Assembly (NCBI GenBank): GCA_030648265.1 | Contig: JAUSHX010000030.1 | Span: 1 to 46,825, forward strand | Length of the DNA stretch: 46,825 nt | Source: a bacterium | Lineage (GTDB): Bacteria > Patescibacteriota > Minisyncoccia > Phycocordibacterales > UBA2100 | Direction: 5' to 3' | In this document: positions 34,971 through 43,493 of the stretch, in pieces | Position numbering within the stretch: position 1 is the first letter of the stretch | Layout: each line of letters opens with the position of its first letter | The notes under the pieces: generated by a model | Told to the model about the DNA's origin: nothing | The model's input: the letters and a program-made list of their open reading frames with translations, nothing else | The model's database searches: none | Program-made: the position numbers and the translations under genes

Positions 34971-35963
34971 ATGGTCATGCGCACGCGATTCGTTATATCC
35001 TCCGGCAACTCCGTGTCATCAAAAGATGGACATCGCAACTCCGGTCTGAAAACCACCGGACACGTAACTGTTCTTTTACATGAAGCGATAGAACAACTCG
35101 GCATTAAATCCGGAGACATTGCCGTTGACGCGACATTAGGCGGAGGAGGCCATGCCAGGGCAATCGCGGAAGCGTTGGGAAGGAAAGGAATGCTTATCGG
35201 TCTGGACCTGGACCAAGATGCAATAAAGAGAACTCGTATTGCACTCAAGGGTTTCTCAAAACCGAAAATCCATCTGGTCACGGCAAATTTCCGCAATCTC
35301 TCGTCCGAACTCGCAAAGCTCAATGTCAAACAAATTGACAAAGCACTGTTTGATCTCGGATGGAGCGGATATCAATTGGAAGCCGGACGGGGATTTTCAT
35401 TCTTGAAGGACGAACCGCTCTCCATGACGTATTCCGGAAGCGCAAGCGAAGGCACTCTCACTGCGGCAACGATTGTAAACGAGTGGGCGGAAGAAAGCAT
35501 CGCGGACATTATTTTCGGATGGGGGGAGGAGCGCTACTCAAGAAGGATTGCAAAGAGAATCGTTGAATCACGGGCGAAATCTCCGATAACCACCTCGTTG
35601 CAGCTCGCGGAAATTATTCGCAGCGCGGTGCCTCCCGCATATCGTCATGGCCGGATTCATCCAGCAACGCGCACTTTTCAAGCACTGCGCATCGCCGTCA
35701 ACGATGAACTCGGCGCTCTCAAAGAGGGTCTCACAGGCGCGTGGAGAAATCTTGCGGAGAGAGGACGCATTGCCGTCATCACCTTTCACAGCATAGAGGA
35801 CAGGGAAGTTAAGCGCCTGTTTGTGAAATGGGAGCAGGAAGGTTCCGGAAAAAGAATCACTCGTTCGCCGATTAGGGTAAGCGCGGAAGAAATCAAAGCC
35901 AATCCTCGGTCTCGCAGTGCAAAATTGCGCGTCATAGAAAAAACTTTTCAACACAGTAGATAA
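34971..35963 (+). CDS. rsmH: 16S rRNA (cytosine1402-N4)-methyltransferase
   Basis: VDATLGGGGHARAI, FDLGWSGYQLE, RTFQALRIAVNDEL, FHSIEDR. Confidence 0.94.
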   Translation: MVMRTRFVISSGNSVSSKDGHRNSGLKTTGHVTVLLHEAIEQLGIKSGDIAVDATLGGGGHARAIAEALGRKGMLIGLDLDQDAIKRTRIALKGFSKPKIHLVTANFRNLSSELAKLNVKQIDKALFDLGWSGYQLEAGRGFSFLKDEPLSMTYSGSASEGTLTAATIVNEWAEESIADIIFGWGEERYSRRIAKRIVESRAKSPITTSLQLAEIIRSAVPPAYRHGRIHPATRTFQALRIAVNDELGALKEGLTGAWRNLAERGRIAVITFHSIEDREVKRLFVKWEQEGSGKRITRSPIRVSAEEIKANPRSRSAKLRVIEKTFQHSR

Positions 35964-35970
35964 AAATCAC

Positions 35971-36360
35971 ATGGGAAGAACAAAAATACATAAACCGTCA
36001 ATATTTCAGGCACAATTGCAGTTTCCCGCTTCACGCGGGACGTTCGCGTTGAATGCCGAACACCCGCTTGAGGGCGTCGCACTCAAGACGTTTTTTATAG
36101 CCTTGTTCGCCCTTACATTTGCATACATTTATCTTGTCGGCTCGTCTGCGCTCAATGTCATTGCACGCAAGGACGCGCTTTCACAAGCGGCGCAGGTTGG
36201 AGCGACCATAGGGAATTTCGAGCGCGAGTATTTTGCAGCTTCGCAAAAAGTGGTGCCTGAAGCGGGACTTTCGCTCGGTCTCGCACCGGTTGCAAAAACG
36301 GCGTACGTCTACCGCCCTGGCACTGTCGGACAGGCAAACGTTGCTCATAATGAAATCTAG
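35971..36360 (+). CDS. FtsL-like single-TM protein
   Basis: Position between rsmH and ftsI; one TM then short extracytoplasmic region. Confidence 0.5.
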   Translation: MGRTKIHKPSIFQAQLQFPASRGTFALNAEHPLEGVALKTFFIALFALTFAYIYLVGSSALNVIARKDALSQAAQVGATIGNFEREYFAASQKVVPEAGLSLGLAPVAKTAYVYRPGTVGQANVAHNEI

Positions 36361-38062
36361 ATTCGCGCGCCGCGCTCGCCTGCTTTCTTTTTTGTTTATT
36401 CTGGGCGCGCTTTTGCTCGTTGTTCGTTTATATTTTGTTCAAATTGTGAACGGCGAAGCGTACGAGCGCGATGCTCTCGGACAATACGTGGCACCGTCGT
36501 CCGAAATGAACGATCGCGGCGATATATTCTTTCAAAAGAAAGATAATGGCCTCGTCGTGGCGGCTGTCATGCAAACGGGCTGGATTGTCGCTATCCAGCC
36601 GAAGACAATTGAAAGCGCCGACAGCATATACGCGAAATTGAGCGGTGTTATCGCTCTAGACAAAGTAAAGTTCTATGAGAGTGCGGCAAAGGCGGACGAT
36701 CCGTACGAGGAAGTGGCGTTCCGCGTTATGGATAAAGATGCGGCATTGATTCGGAACCTGCGCATACCTGGAGTCTTGCTCGCGCAAGATAAGTGGCGAT
36801 TGTACCCTGCCGGAGCGCTTGCCGCTCACACGATAGGTTTTGTGGGGTTTCAGGGAAGCCAGAAAGTCGGCGTGTACGGCCTTGAGCGTTATTGGAACGA
36901 TACCCTGACGAAGACCGTGTCCGGCCTATACGTCAATCCATTCGCGGAGATATTTACCAATGTTGGCACTCTCCTCGCTAGCGACCCGAGGAAAGAGGAG
37001 GGGGATATTGTGACCTCAATAGAGCCTATTGTTGAACAACGGCTAGAAGAGACTCTTGACTCCGTTATGAATGCGTACGAGCCGAAAATCGCGGGAGGTA
37101 TCATTATGAATCCGCGGACCGGTGAAATAATCGCGTTAGCGGCACGCCCTGGTTTCAATCCTAATACGTATGGCGCCGTATCAAATCCGTCCGTTTTCGG
37201 AAATCCTCTGGTGGATAATATTTACGAAATGGGCTCCATCATGAAACCCTTAACGCTCTCTGCGGCTCTGGACACCGGGGCGATAACCCCGGACACGACG
37301 TACGATGACCAGGGATTCGTCATGAAAAGCGGGAAAAAGATATCAAACTTTGACTTCAAGGGGCGCGGGGTTGTAAACATGCAGACCGTATTGAATGAAT
37401 CCTTAAATACGGGCGCAGTGTTTGCGGTAGATACAATGGGGCACGATGTGTTTGCAAAGTATGTGCATGCGTACGGTCTTGGAGAGGAAACCGGAGTAGA
37501 TCTTCCTAACGAAGCTGTCGGCCATGTTGGCGCAATTGATAAAGGTGCTGATGTGGACTATGCATCCGCTTCATTCGGGCAGGGAATTGCGGTAACGCCG
37601 ATAGAGATGGTGCGCGCGCTTGCCGTGCTCGCAAACGGCGGCCGTTTACCGGAGCCGCACGTTGTCACAGGGGTGCGTCATAAAACCGGGATAGTCAGAA
37701 AAGTGGCGCTAGCGGATCAGAAGCAAATTCTCAAGCCAGAAACTGCCGAAACCATGTCAACAATGCTTACGACCGTATATGACAAGGCGCTATTGGGGGG
37801 AATTTTGAAACAGGAGCACTATTCTATCGCCGCGAAAACGGGAACCGCTCAAATCGCCATTCCGGGCGGAGGAGGGTACTATGGCGACAGGTTCCTGCAC
37901 TCGTTTTTTGGGTACTTCCCGTCGCACGACCCCAAATTCATCGTATTTCTTTTTGCGGTTGAACCGCAGAAAGAGGCGTATGCCTCGCACACGCTGGCGA
38001 AGCCGTTCCTTGAAATCACCAAGTTCCTGATAAATTATTACAACATCCCGCCGGATCGTTGA
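36350..38062 (+). CDS. ftsI: Penicillin-binding protein (FtsI/PBP3-like transpeptidase)
   Basis: YEMGSIMKPLTLSAAL (SxxK), KTGTAQIA, dcw context. Confidence 0.88.
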   Translation: MKSRFARRARLLSFLFILGALLLVVRLYFVQIVNGEAYERDALGQYVAPSSEMNDRGDIFFQKKDNGLVVAAVMQTGWIVAIQPKTIESADSIYAKLSGVIALDKVKFYESAAKADDPYEEVAFRVMDKDAALIRNLRIPGVLLAQDKWRLYPAGALAAHTIGFVGFQGSQKVGVYGLERYWNDTLTKTVSGLYVNPFAEIFTNVGTLLASDPRKEEGDIVTSIEPIVEQRLEETLDSVMNAYEPKIAGGIIMNPRTGEIIALAARPGFNPNTYGAVSNPSVFGNPLVDNIYEMGSIMKPLTLSAALDTGAITPDTTYDDQGFVMKSGKKISNFDFKGRGVVNMQTVLNESLNTGAVFAVDTMGHDVFAKYVHAYGLGEETGVDLPNEAVGHVGAIDKGADVDYASASFGQGIAVTPIEMVRALAVLANGGRLPEPHVVTGVRHKTGIVRKVALADQKQILKPETAETMSTMLTTVYDKALLGGILKQEHYSIAAKTGTAQIAIPGGGGYYGDRFLHSFFGYFPSHDPKFIVFLFAVEPQKEAYASHTLAKPFLEITKFLINYYNIPPDR

Positions 38063-38097
38063 TCGGTGGGGAAGGTGCTTGGTGCTTATCCACATCC

Positions 38098-38134
38098 AGA
38101 GTATTCTCGTATTCTTAAGAATATGAGAGTATGT
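38098..38134. promoter_or_regulatory. Palindromic operator copy 1, upstream of the third winged-helix gene
   Basis: AGAGTATTCTCGTATTCTTAAGAATATGAGAGTATGT, identical 37 nt at 38466-38502. Confidence 0.8.
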
Positions 38135-38139
38135 GGGTG

Positions 38140-38439
38140 ATGAGTGAAGAGAGCACGAAAAAGAAAAAGGGACCGAAAAAGCTGGAACGGCATTTTAAGG
38201 GCATCTCCAATCATTGGCGAATACAAATACTGCTTCTTGTCGCAGATAATTCGGGCATCACGCTCAACGACATAGCCGATGCCGTCAAAGGGAACATGAA
38301 GACCATATCCGAGCACACGCGACGTCTTATGCTAGCGGGGCTGATAGAGAAGAACTATGCTGGACTGTCTGTTGAACACAACCTAACGCCGTACGGCCGG
38401 CAGTTTGTTTCTTTCATAAATACATTCTCAAATTCTTAA
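38140..38439 (+). CDS. Small winged-helix (ArsR-like) transcriptional regulator
   Basis: NHWRIQILLLVADNSGITLNDIADAVKGNMKTISEHTRRLMLAGLIEK...GLSVEHNLTP, similar to the 8059 protein. Confidence 0.87.
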   Translation: MSEESTKKKKGPKKLERHFKGISNHWRIQILLLVADNSGITLNDIADAVKGNMKTISEHTRRLMLAGLIEKNYAGLSVEHNLTPYGRQFVSFINTFSNS

Positions 38440-38455
38440 GAAATACGAGAATTTT
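38422..38455. promoter_or_regulatory. Degenerate copy of the 38098 palindrome over the regulator stop codon
   Basis: ACATTCTCAAATTCTTAAGAAATACGAGAATTTT; TAA stop at its centre. Confidence 0.7.
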
Positions 38456-38465
38456 GTAGCGATAA

Positions 38466-38502
38466 AGAGTATTCTCGTATTCTTAAGAATATGAGAGTAT
38501 GT
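38466..38502. promoter_or_regulatory. Palindromic operator copy 3
   Basis: Identical 37-nt copy of 38098-38134. Confidence 0.8.
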
Positions 38503-38665
38503 AAAAAAGTGCGAAGGTATGGAGGTTGGGATTTAGAAAGTAAAAGAGGTGGATAGTGGAATAACTTTGGTTTTTTCGGTATTATCTCGCGTGTAGGCAG
38601 GCCCATCGGTAAATGATAGGCACCTGCAGAGACGGGCTTACCGTTCGTGGTAAGCACCTGTAGAC

Positions 38666-38737
38666 GGCCTCATCGTCTAACGGTTAGGACGAAAGCTTCT
38701 CAAGCTTTAAATCGGAGTTCGATTCTCCGTGAGGTCA
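38666..38737 (+). tRNA. tRNA-Glu(CTC)
   Basis: Acceptor GGCCTCA/TGAGGTC, loop TTCTCAA, T-loop TTCGATT. Confidence 0.93.
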
Positions 38738-38785
38738 CAGGATACTAATTGTCATGTCCTTATAAAGAGTTATACTGTGCGCATA

Positions 38786-38907
38786 TGAATCCCGTTAGAA
38801 ATCGCGGACGACGGGTTCAGGTATATTTCATGATGGTCAGTATTATTAATTTTAATAAAATAGACGCGAAACGTTATTATGTTTCCGCGTCCTATTTCTA
38901 ACGGGAT
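38786..38907 (+). repeat. Long-range inverted repeat ATCCCGTTAGAAAT...ATTTCTAACGGGAT ending at the DUF5652 gene start codon
   Basis: Arms at about 38788-38807 and 38888-38907; 3' arm contains the ATG at 38906. Confidence 0.75.
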
Positions 38908-39166
38908 GAACTACTTCAATTTTATGAGTCCTGGGTACGGTTTTGACATGAGCTTTCTTTCGTATGTTTTTCCCTCGATTATTTTGTTCGTTGTGTGGTC
39001 AGTATTTTGGAAGGGAATTGCGCTGTGGCATTCGGCAAAGCGCGGAGAAAAGTGGTGGTTCGTTGCTCTCTTGGTCATTAATACCATCGGTCTTTTGGAA
39101 ATCTTTTATATTTTCTTCGTGGCAAAAGTCAAAGCCTCCGAATTGTTTGACGGGATTTCTAAATAG
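38906..39166 (+). CDS. DUF5652-like small membrane protein
   Basis: WKGIALWHSAKRGEKWWFVALLVINTIGLLEIFYIFF. Confidence 0.75.
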   Translation: MNYFNFMSPGYGFDMSFLSYVFPSIILFVVWSVFWKGIALWHSAKRGEKWWFVALLVINTIGLLEIFYIFFVAKVKASELFDGISK

Positions 39167-39362
39167 AGTCTGTTTCCAAGTTTTCATTGCGAACAAGCCC
39201 CACTCCTGTTACATTCTCTGAAAGTGGGTCCATCCCGCTTAGCTTTCCGCCCGTAGCCACGACGTTGTCAGTCGGGGTCCCGATTAAAGCATCGGGACTC
39301 AGCTGATCCGGAATATTGTGGTTTGTGGCTTGTGTTGTATTCTTTAATTAGTGTGTTTCCAT

Positions 39363-39436
39363 CCGCCCGTAGCTCAGCTGGTTAGAGCGATCGCCTCTTA
39401 AGCGAAAGGTCCCTGGTTCGAATCCAGGCGGGCGGA
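39363..39436 (+). tRNA. tRNA-Lys(CTT)
   Basis: Acceptor CCGCCCG/CGGGCGG, loop CTCTTAA, T-loop TTCGAAT. Confidence 0.93.
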
Positions 39437-39587
39437 CAAAGGTGCAGAAAAAGCGCCTATATGGGTAGGTGGCCCTCCTCCGCTAAAGCTACGAAGGGCA
39501 AAGCGGGAATTCCAGTAGTACAGCAAAGCTGACTACTGGACAGGTTGGTATACGAGTTCTGTTCAAAGTGCTGGGGTGGCGAAATTG

Positions 39588-39831
39588 TCCCGAAACATAC
39601 AGAGCGCGAAGCGCGACAATATGTTTCGCGATCCCGTTTGTTTGCGAGTGTATAATCAACCATCAAGGGTAGGTGGCGTAATTGGTAGCCGCGCTAGCCT
39701 TAGGAGCTAGTCCCGAAAGGGGTGCGAGTTCGAGTCTCGCCCTACCCACAACGGTGTTTTGATCAGTCGCCCTCTGTATAACGGGATCAACGAAACTGTA
39801 ATACTCGCTACGCTCGCAAACAGTTTCGGGA
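39588..39831. mobile_element. 244-bp insert in tRNA-Leu bounded by inverted ~51-nt hairpin repeats (TCCCGAAAC.../...GTTTCGGGA)
   Basis: Left repeat 39588-39638, right repeat 39780-39831 in inverted orientation; nested tRNA between. Confidence 0.75.
39667..39748 (+). tRNA. Complete tRNA-Leu(TAG) nested inside the insert
   Basis: Acceptor GGGTAGG/CCTACCC, loop CTTAGGA, T-arm GCGAG TTCGAGT CTCGC; TATAAT about 11 nt upstream. Confidence 0.95.
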
Positions 39832-39944
39832 GTAACGCGCGTGGCTTAGGACCACGTGGAGCAATCCATTGGAGGTTCGAGTCCTCTCCCCAGCACTTTG
39901 AACGGAGCAGACACTGTTAGGGTCAATGTGATACACTATTTTTT

Positions 39945-40373
39945 ATGACGGTCAGATACGCTAGAAATCTTGCGGTTGTTGCGTTGGCTATTATTGTGAT
40001 TGCTCCGACGCTGGTGTTTGGCGCTGTACCGGGCCCCATCGTTAACTGCAGCGGTGCTCTCCCAGGCACTACCGTTGACGGCAAAACACAGGCGGCGTGT
40101 ACGGTCTGCGATATCGCAAAAACCGCGCAGAATGTTCTGAACACTGCTATCTACATTGCGGTATTTCTTTCTGCGATACTTTTTGCGTATGCGGGAATTA
40201 TCTATGTAACAAATATTGCCAATCACGGAGAGATAACAAAGGCGAAAAACATTTTCTCTAATGTACTTATCGGCCTTGTTATTATTCTTGCGTCGTGGTT
40301 GGTTATAGACACCCTCATGAAGATTCTGGTCAATGAAAAAGCGATTATAGGACCTTGGCATCAGGTGTGTTAG
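39945..40373 (+). CDS. VirB2/TrbC pilin-like two-TM protein
   Basis: N-terminal signal, two TM segments, conserved-looking NVLIGLVIILASWLVIDTLMK. Confidence 0.65.
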   Translation: MTVRYARNLAVVALAIIVIAPTLVFGAVPGPIVNCSGALPGTTVDGKTQAACTVCDIAKTAQNVLNTAIYIAVFLSAILFAYAGIIYVTNIANHGEITKAKNIFSNVLIGLVIILASWLVIDTLMKILVNEKAIIGPWHQVC

Positions 40374-41521
40374 ATATTACGTCACTGGTAGAGCGGGCTG
40401 TCAGAGAGAGGGTATTTCCCGGATGTGTAATCGGGGTTGTGAAAAAAAGCGGCCTGCGGGAAATTCTACCGTTCGGACATTTTACGTACGAGGATTCTCC
40501 AGCCGTTGAAGCGGATTCAATTTACGACATCGCGTCAATAACAAAATCTATTCCCACGACGTCGCTCGCTCTCATGTTCATAGACAAGGGACAGCTAAAG
40601 CTAGCCGATAAACTCATTGACTATGTTCCGGAATACCGCTCCTCATATCGCGAGATGGTAACAATTAAGCACCTGCTGACCTACACCGTGGGCGGCCCGC
40701 AACTTTCTTTACTGAAAGATAGAACGCCTGCCGAGATTCTTTTATCGGCATATTCGCACGAATTAGCCCATAAAGATTCCTCGGAGCAAACACCGAAGAA
40801 TCTGTGTTGCGTCTTCACTCGGACGAAGTGTGAGCAAGCCCCCACTTCGCTCCTCGCTAGCCGCAATAAGCCGGGGACCGTTTTTGCATACTCTAATGTG
40901 CCGGCGTTGTTTCTTGGGCTCGTTGTTGAAATGGTTGGGGGAAACACGCTGGACAAATTGGCGCAAGAATATTTCTTCGACTCACTGAAAATGGATAACA
41001 CGACATTTTTCCCACGGCACAATAGTGCAATATATCGCACTATTGTGCCCACAGAGATTGGGAAGCATGAAGAGGTTCGCGGAATTGTCCATGATGAGAG
41101 CGCGCGCGTTTTTGCGAAAGCCGGAAGAGTCGTCGGGCACGCAGGTCTCTTTTCAACAGTGCCGGACATACTGAATTTTATGGAAATGCTTTTGCATGAG
41201 GGCGAATTCAAGGGCAGGCGTTATCTTTCGCCTGAAATAATCAGAGAAATGTCTACAAATCAAATACCTGAATTAGCCGAAAGCACCGGCCTCGGCTGGG
41301 AGCTCAATCAGCCGTTCATGGGTACATATGCCGGTGCGCACACATTCGGGAAAACGGGCTTTACAGGGACCAGTTGCGTGTGTGATATAGAAAAGGGCGT
41401 GGCGCTCGTCATACTATCCAATCGCACCTATCCTGCGCGCCCCAAGGATAGAAGCACGATAGATGCGTTTCGTGCGGATATTGCCGATATCATTCTCGCC
41501 CCAACATCAACTTGGGGGTGA
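40355..41521 (+). CDS. Serine hydrolase (class C beta-lactamase family)
   Basis: YDIASITKSIPTTSLALMFIDKGQLKLADKL (SxxK), YSNVPALFLG (YxN). Confidence 0.88.
   Translation: MASGVLDITSLVERAVRERVFPGCVIGVVKKSGLREILPFGHFTYEDSPAVEADSIYDIASITKSIPTTSLALMFIDKGQLKLADKLIDYVPEYRSSYREMVTIKHLLTYTVGGPQLSLLKDRTPAEILLSAYSHELAHKDSSEQTPKNLCCVFTRTKCEQAPTSLLASRNKPGTVFAYSNVPALFLGLVVEMVGGNTLDKLAQEYFFDSLKMDNTTFFPRHNSAIYRTIVPTEIGKHEEVRGIVHDESARVFAKAGRVVGHAGLFSTVPDILNFMEMLLHEGEFKGRRYLSPEIIREMSTNQIPELAESTGLGWELNQPFMGTYAGAHTFGKTGFTGTSCVCDIEKGVALVILSNRTYPARPKDRSTIDAFRADIADIILAPTSTWG
41016..41049. repeat. 34-bp palindrome (1 mismatched pair) inside the serine hydrolase ORF
   Basis: GGCACAATAGTGCAATATATCGCACTATTGTGCC; peptide RHNSAIYRTIVPT. 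Confidence 0.85.
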
Positions 41522-41535
41522 AACCCCCAAGTTGA
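41507..41535 (+). terminator. Hairpin overlapping serine hydrolase stop codon
   Basis: TCAACTTGGGGGT-gaa-ACCCCCAAGTTGA. Confidence 0.5.
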
Positions 41536-41597
41536 CCGCCAAGTTGATGCCATCGGGTTTTGTTAAGTTTTCTGCGCAAATGTGATAGATTGCGGGT

Positions 41598-43442
41598 ATG
41601 TGCGGTATTTTCGCTTACACGGGGAAGAAGGGGAAGGACGCCGGCGGAATCCTTTTAAACGGCCTTCTTTCCTTGGAATACCGCGGCTACGACTCCGCGG
41701 GAATTTATATGCCCGAGAGCGGCAGTGTAAAGACTCCAGGAGCAGTGGCGGAACTTCGAAAGAAGATACCAAAGGATTTCAAAGGCAAGAGCGGGATTGC
41801 CCATTTGCGCTGGGCCACGCACGGCGAACCTACGGCGAAAAATGCACACCCTCATTCGGACTGCGGGGGCGAAATCTGGGTCGTGCACAACGGCATCATT
41901 GAGAACTTCAAGGAGCTCAAAGAAAAGCTCTCAAAGGCGGGACATACGTTTAAATCAGATTCCGATACCGAGGTGTTAGCGCATCTGGTTGAGGAGAAGT
42001 TGTCCGCCCAAGGCGGATCGGCCTCGGGCCGAAATTTTGAGAAAGCCGCGCTTGCGGCCCTGAATGAAGTGCGCGGCACCTATGGCATTGCTCTGCAGTA
42101 CAAAAAAGAGCCCGACAGGATTATCGCCGCTCGAATGGGCTCTCCTATCGTTTTGGGATTGGGCGACGGCGAACACTTCATTGCGTCGGACCCTTCCCCA
42201 ATTCTCCCGCATACGCGCAAAGTGGTATTTTTGGAAGACGGGGAAGTCGCCGTTATCACGCCGGAGAGTCATCGCATCTTCAGACTGGACGCGACAAAAG
42301 TTAAGCGCAAGGCTACAGAAATAGACTGGAGCGCGGAAGAAGCGCAGAAGGGCGGTTACGAACATTTTATGCTGAAAGAAATCATGGAAGGGCCGGAGGT
42401 TGTGCGCAACACGCTCCGCGGGCGGTTGATAGAGGAGAAAGGCCTCGCCAAACTCGGCGGGCTTGAGGGCGTCACAAAACAGCTTGAGAAGGTTGACCGC
42501 ATCATCATGGTAGCGTGCGGCACCGCGTCGTACGCGGGAATGGTCGGCGAGTACATGCTTGAAGAGCACGCGCGGATTCCCGTTGAAGTTGAAATAGGTT
42601 CGGAATTCCGGTACAGGAAAGCGGTTATCAACGAACGCACGGCAGTCGTCGGCATCTCGCAATCGGGCGAGACACTGGACACGCTGGAAGCTCTGCGCGA
42701 AGGGAAGCGGCACGGGGCTCTCACGCTCGGCATCGTGAATACCGTCGGCTCCACCATCGCGCGCGAAACCGATGCAGGAGTCTATAATCACGCAGGTCCT
42801 GAAATCAGCGTTGCCTCAACGAAAGCGTTCCTCTCGCAAATGACGGCGCTTGCGCTCCTGACGATATTTTTAGGGCGGCAGCGCGGCATGACGCAGAAGG
42901 AGGGCAAGGAAATCGCGCGCGAGCTCAAGGCGCTTCCGGAAAAAATTGAGAAAATACTGGAACAGCGCGGTGCGATAGAGAAGCTGGCAAAAAAATATAG
43001 CAAAAATCGCGATTTTCTTTACATCGGGCGCAAATATAATTACGCGGTTGCCTTTGAGGGAGCAATCAAACTCAAAGAGATTTCATACATCCATGCCGAA
43101 GGGTGCGGAGCGGGCGAAATGAAACACGGGCCGATTGCCATGATAGACGAACATTTTCCCACGATGGCCATTGCGACAAAAGACAGCGTCTACGAGAAAA
43201 TGATATCCAACATTCACGAGATAAAAGCGCGCAAAGGTCCGGTCATTGCGATTGCGACCGAAGGCGACAAGGAAATCGCGAGGCTCGTGGACGACGTCAT
43301 GTATGTGCCTCAAACGATAGAAATGCTCTCGCCGATTCTTAATGTCGTGCCGCTTCAGCTATTCGCGTACTATTTTGCAAAAGAAAAAGGCCTCAATGTT
43401 GACCGCCCGCGGAATCTCGCAAAGTCTGTTACCGTGGAATGA
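41598..43442 (+). CDS. glmS: Glutamine--fructose-6-phosphate aminotransferase (isomerizing)
   Basis: MCGIFAYTGKKG, LEYRGYDSAGIY, ISQSGETLDTLEAL, KSVTVE C-terminus. Confidence 0.96.
   Translation: MCGIFAYTGKKGKDAGGILLNGLLSLEYRGYDSAGIYMPESGSVKTPGAVAELRKKIPKDFKGKSGIAHLRWATHGEPTAKNAHPHSDCGGEIWVVHNGIIENFKELKEKLSKAGHTFKSDSDTEVLAHLVEEKLSAQGGSASGRNFEKAALAALNEVRGTYGIALQYKKEPDRIIAARMGSPIVLGLGDGEHFIASDPSPILPHTRKVVFLEDGEVAVITPESHRIFRLDATKVKRKATEIDWSAEEAQKGGYEHFMLKEIMEGPEVVRNTLRGRLIEEKGLAKLGGLEGVTKQLEKVDRIIMVACGTASYAGMVGEYMLEEHARIPVEVEIGSEFRYRKAVINERTAVVGISQSGETLDTLEALREGKRHGALTLGIVNTVGSTIARETDAGVYNHAGPEISVASTKAFLSQMTALALLTIFLGRQRGMTQKEGKEIARELKALPEKIEKILEQRGAIEKLAKKYSKNRDFLYIGRKYNYAVAFEGAIKLKEISYIHAEGCGAGEMKHGPIAMIDEHFPTMAIATKDSVYEKMISNIHEIKARKGPVIAIATEGDKEIARLVDDVMYVPQTIEMLSPILNVVPLQLFAYYFAKEKGLNVDRPRNLAKSVTVE
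42003..42032. repeat. Degenerate 30-bp palindrome in glmS, same family as the prs/guaA inserts
   Basis: TCCGCCCAAGGCGGA|TCGGCCTCGGGCCGA; peptide SAQGGSASGR. Confidence 0.75.
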
Positions 43443-43443
43443 T

Positions 43444-43476
43444 GGCAGTCTGACTGCTTTTAGCAGTCAGACTGCC
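43444..43476. terminator. Hairpin between convergent glmS and metK
   Basis: GGCAGTCTGACTGC-tttta-GCAGTCAGACTGCC. Confidence 0.7.
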
Positions 43477-43493
43477 AGAATTTCTGCCAGAAT

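Larger units (their letters stand above)
39570..39895 (+). tRNA. tRNA-Leu(TAG) interrupted in its D-loop (exon-like parts 39570-39587 and 39832-39895)
   Basis: GCTGGGG/CCCCAGC acceptor, GCG/CGC D-stem, CGTGG-CTTAGGA-CCACG anticodon arm, variable arm TGGA..TCCA, T-arm GGAGG TTCGAGT CCTCT. Confidence 0.8.

Noticed and set aside
39588-39831. Group I intron explanation for the split tRNA-Leu
   Set aside because: Only 244 nt, interrupts the D-loop rather than the anticodon loop, contains a whole tRNA gene, and shows no recognisable group I P/Q/R/S core by eye. A covariance search would settle it.
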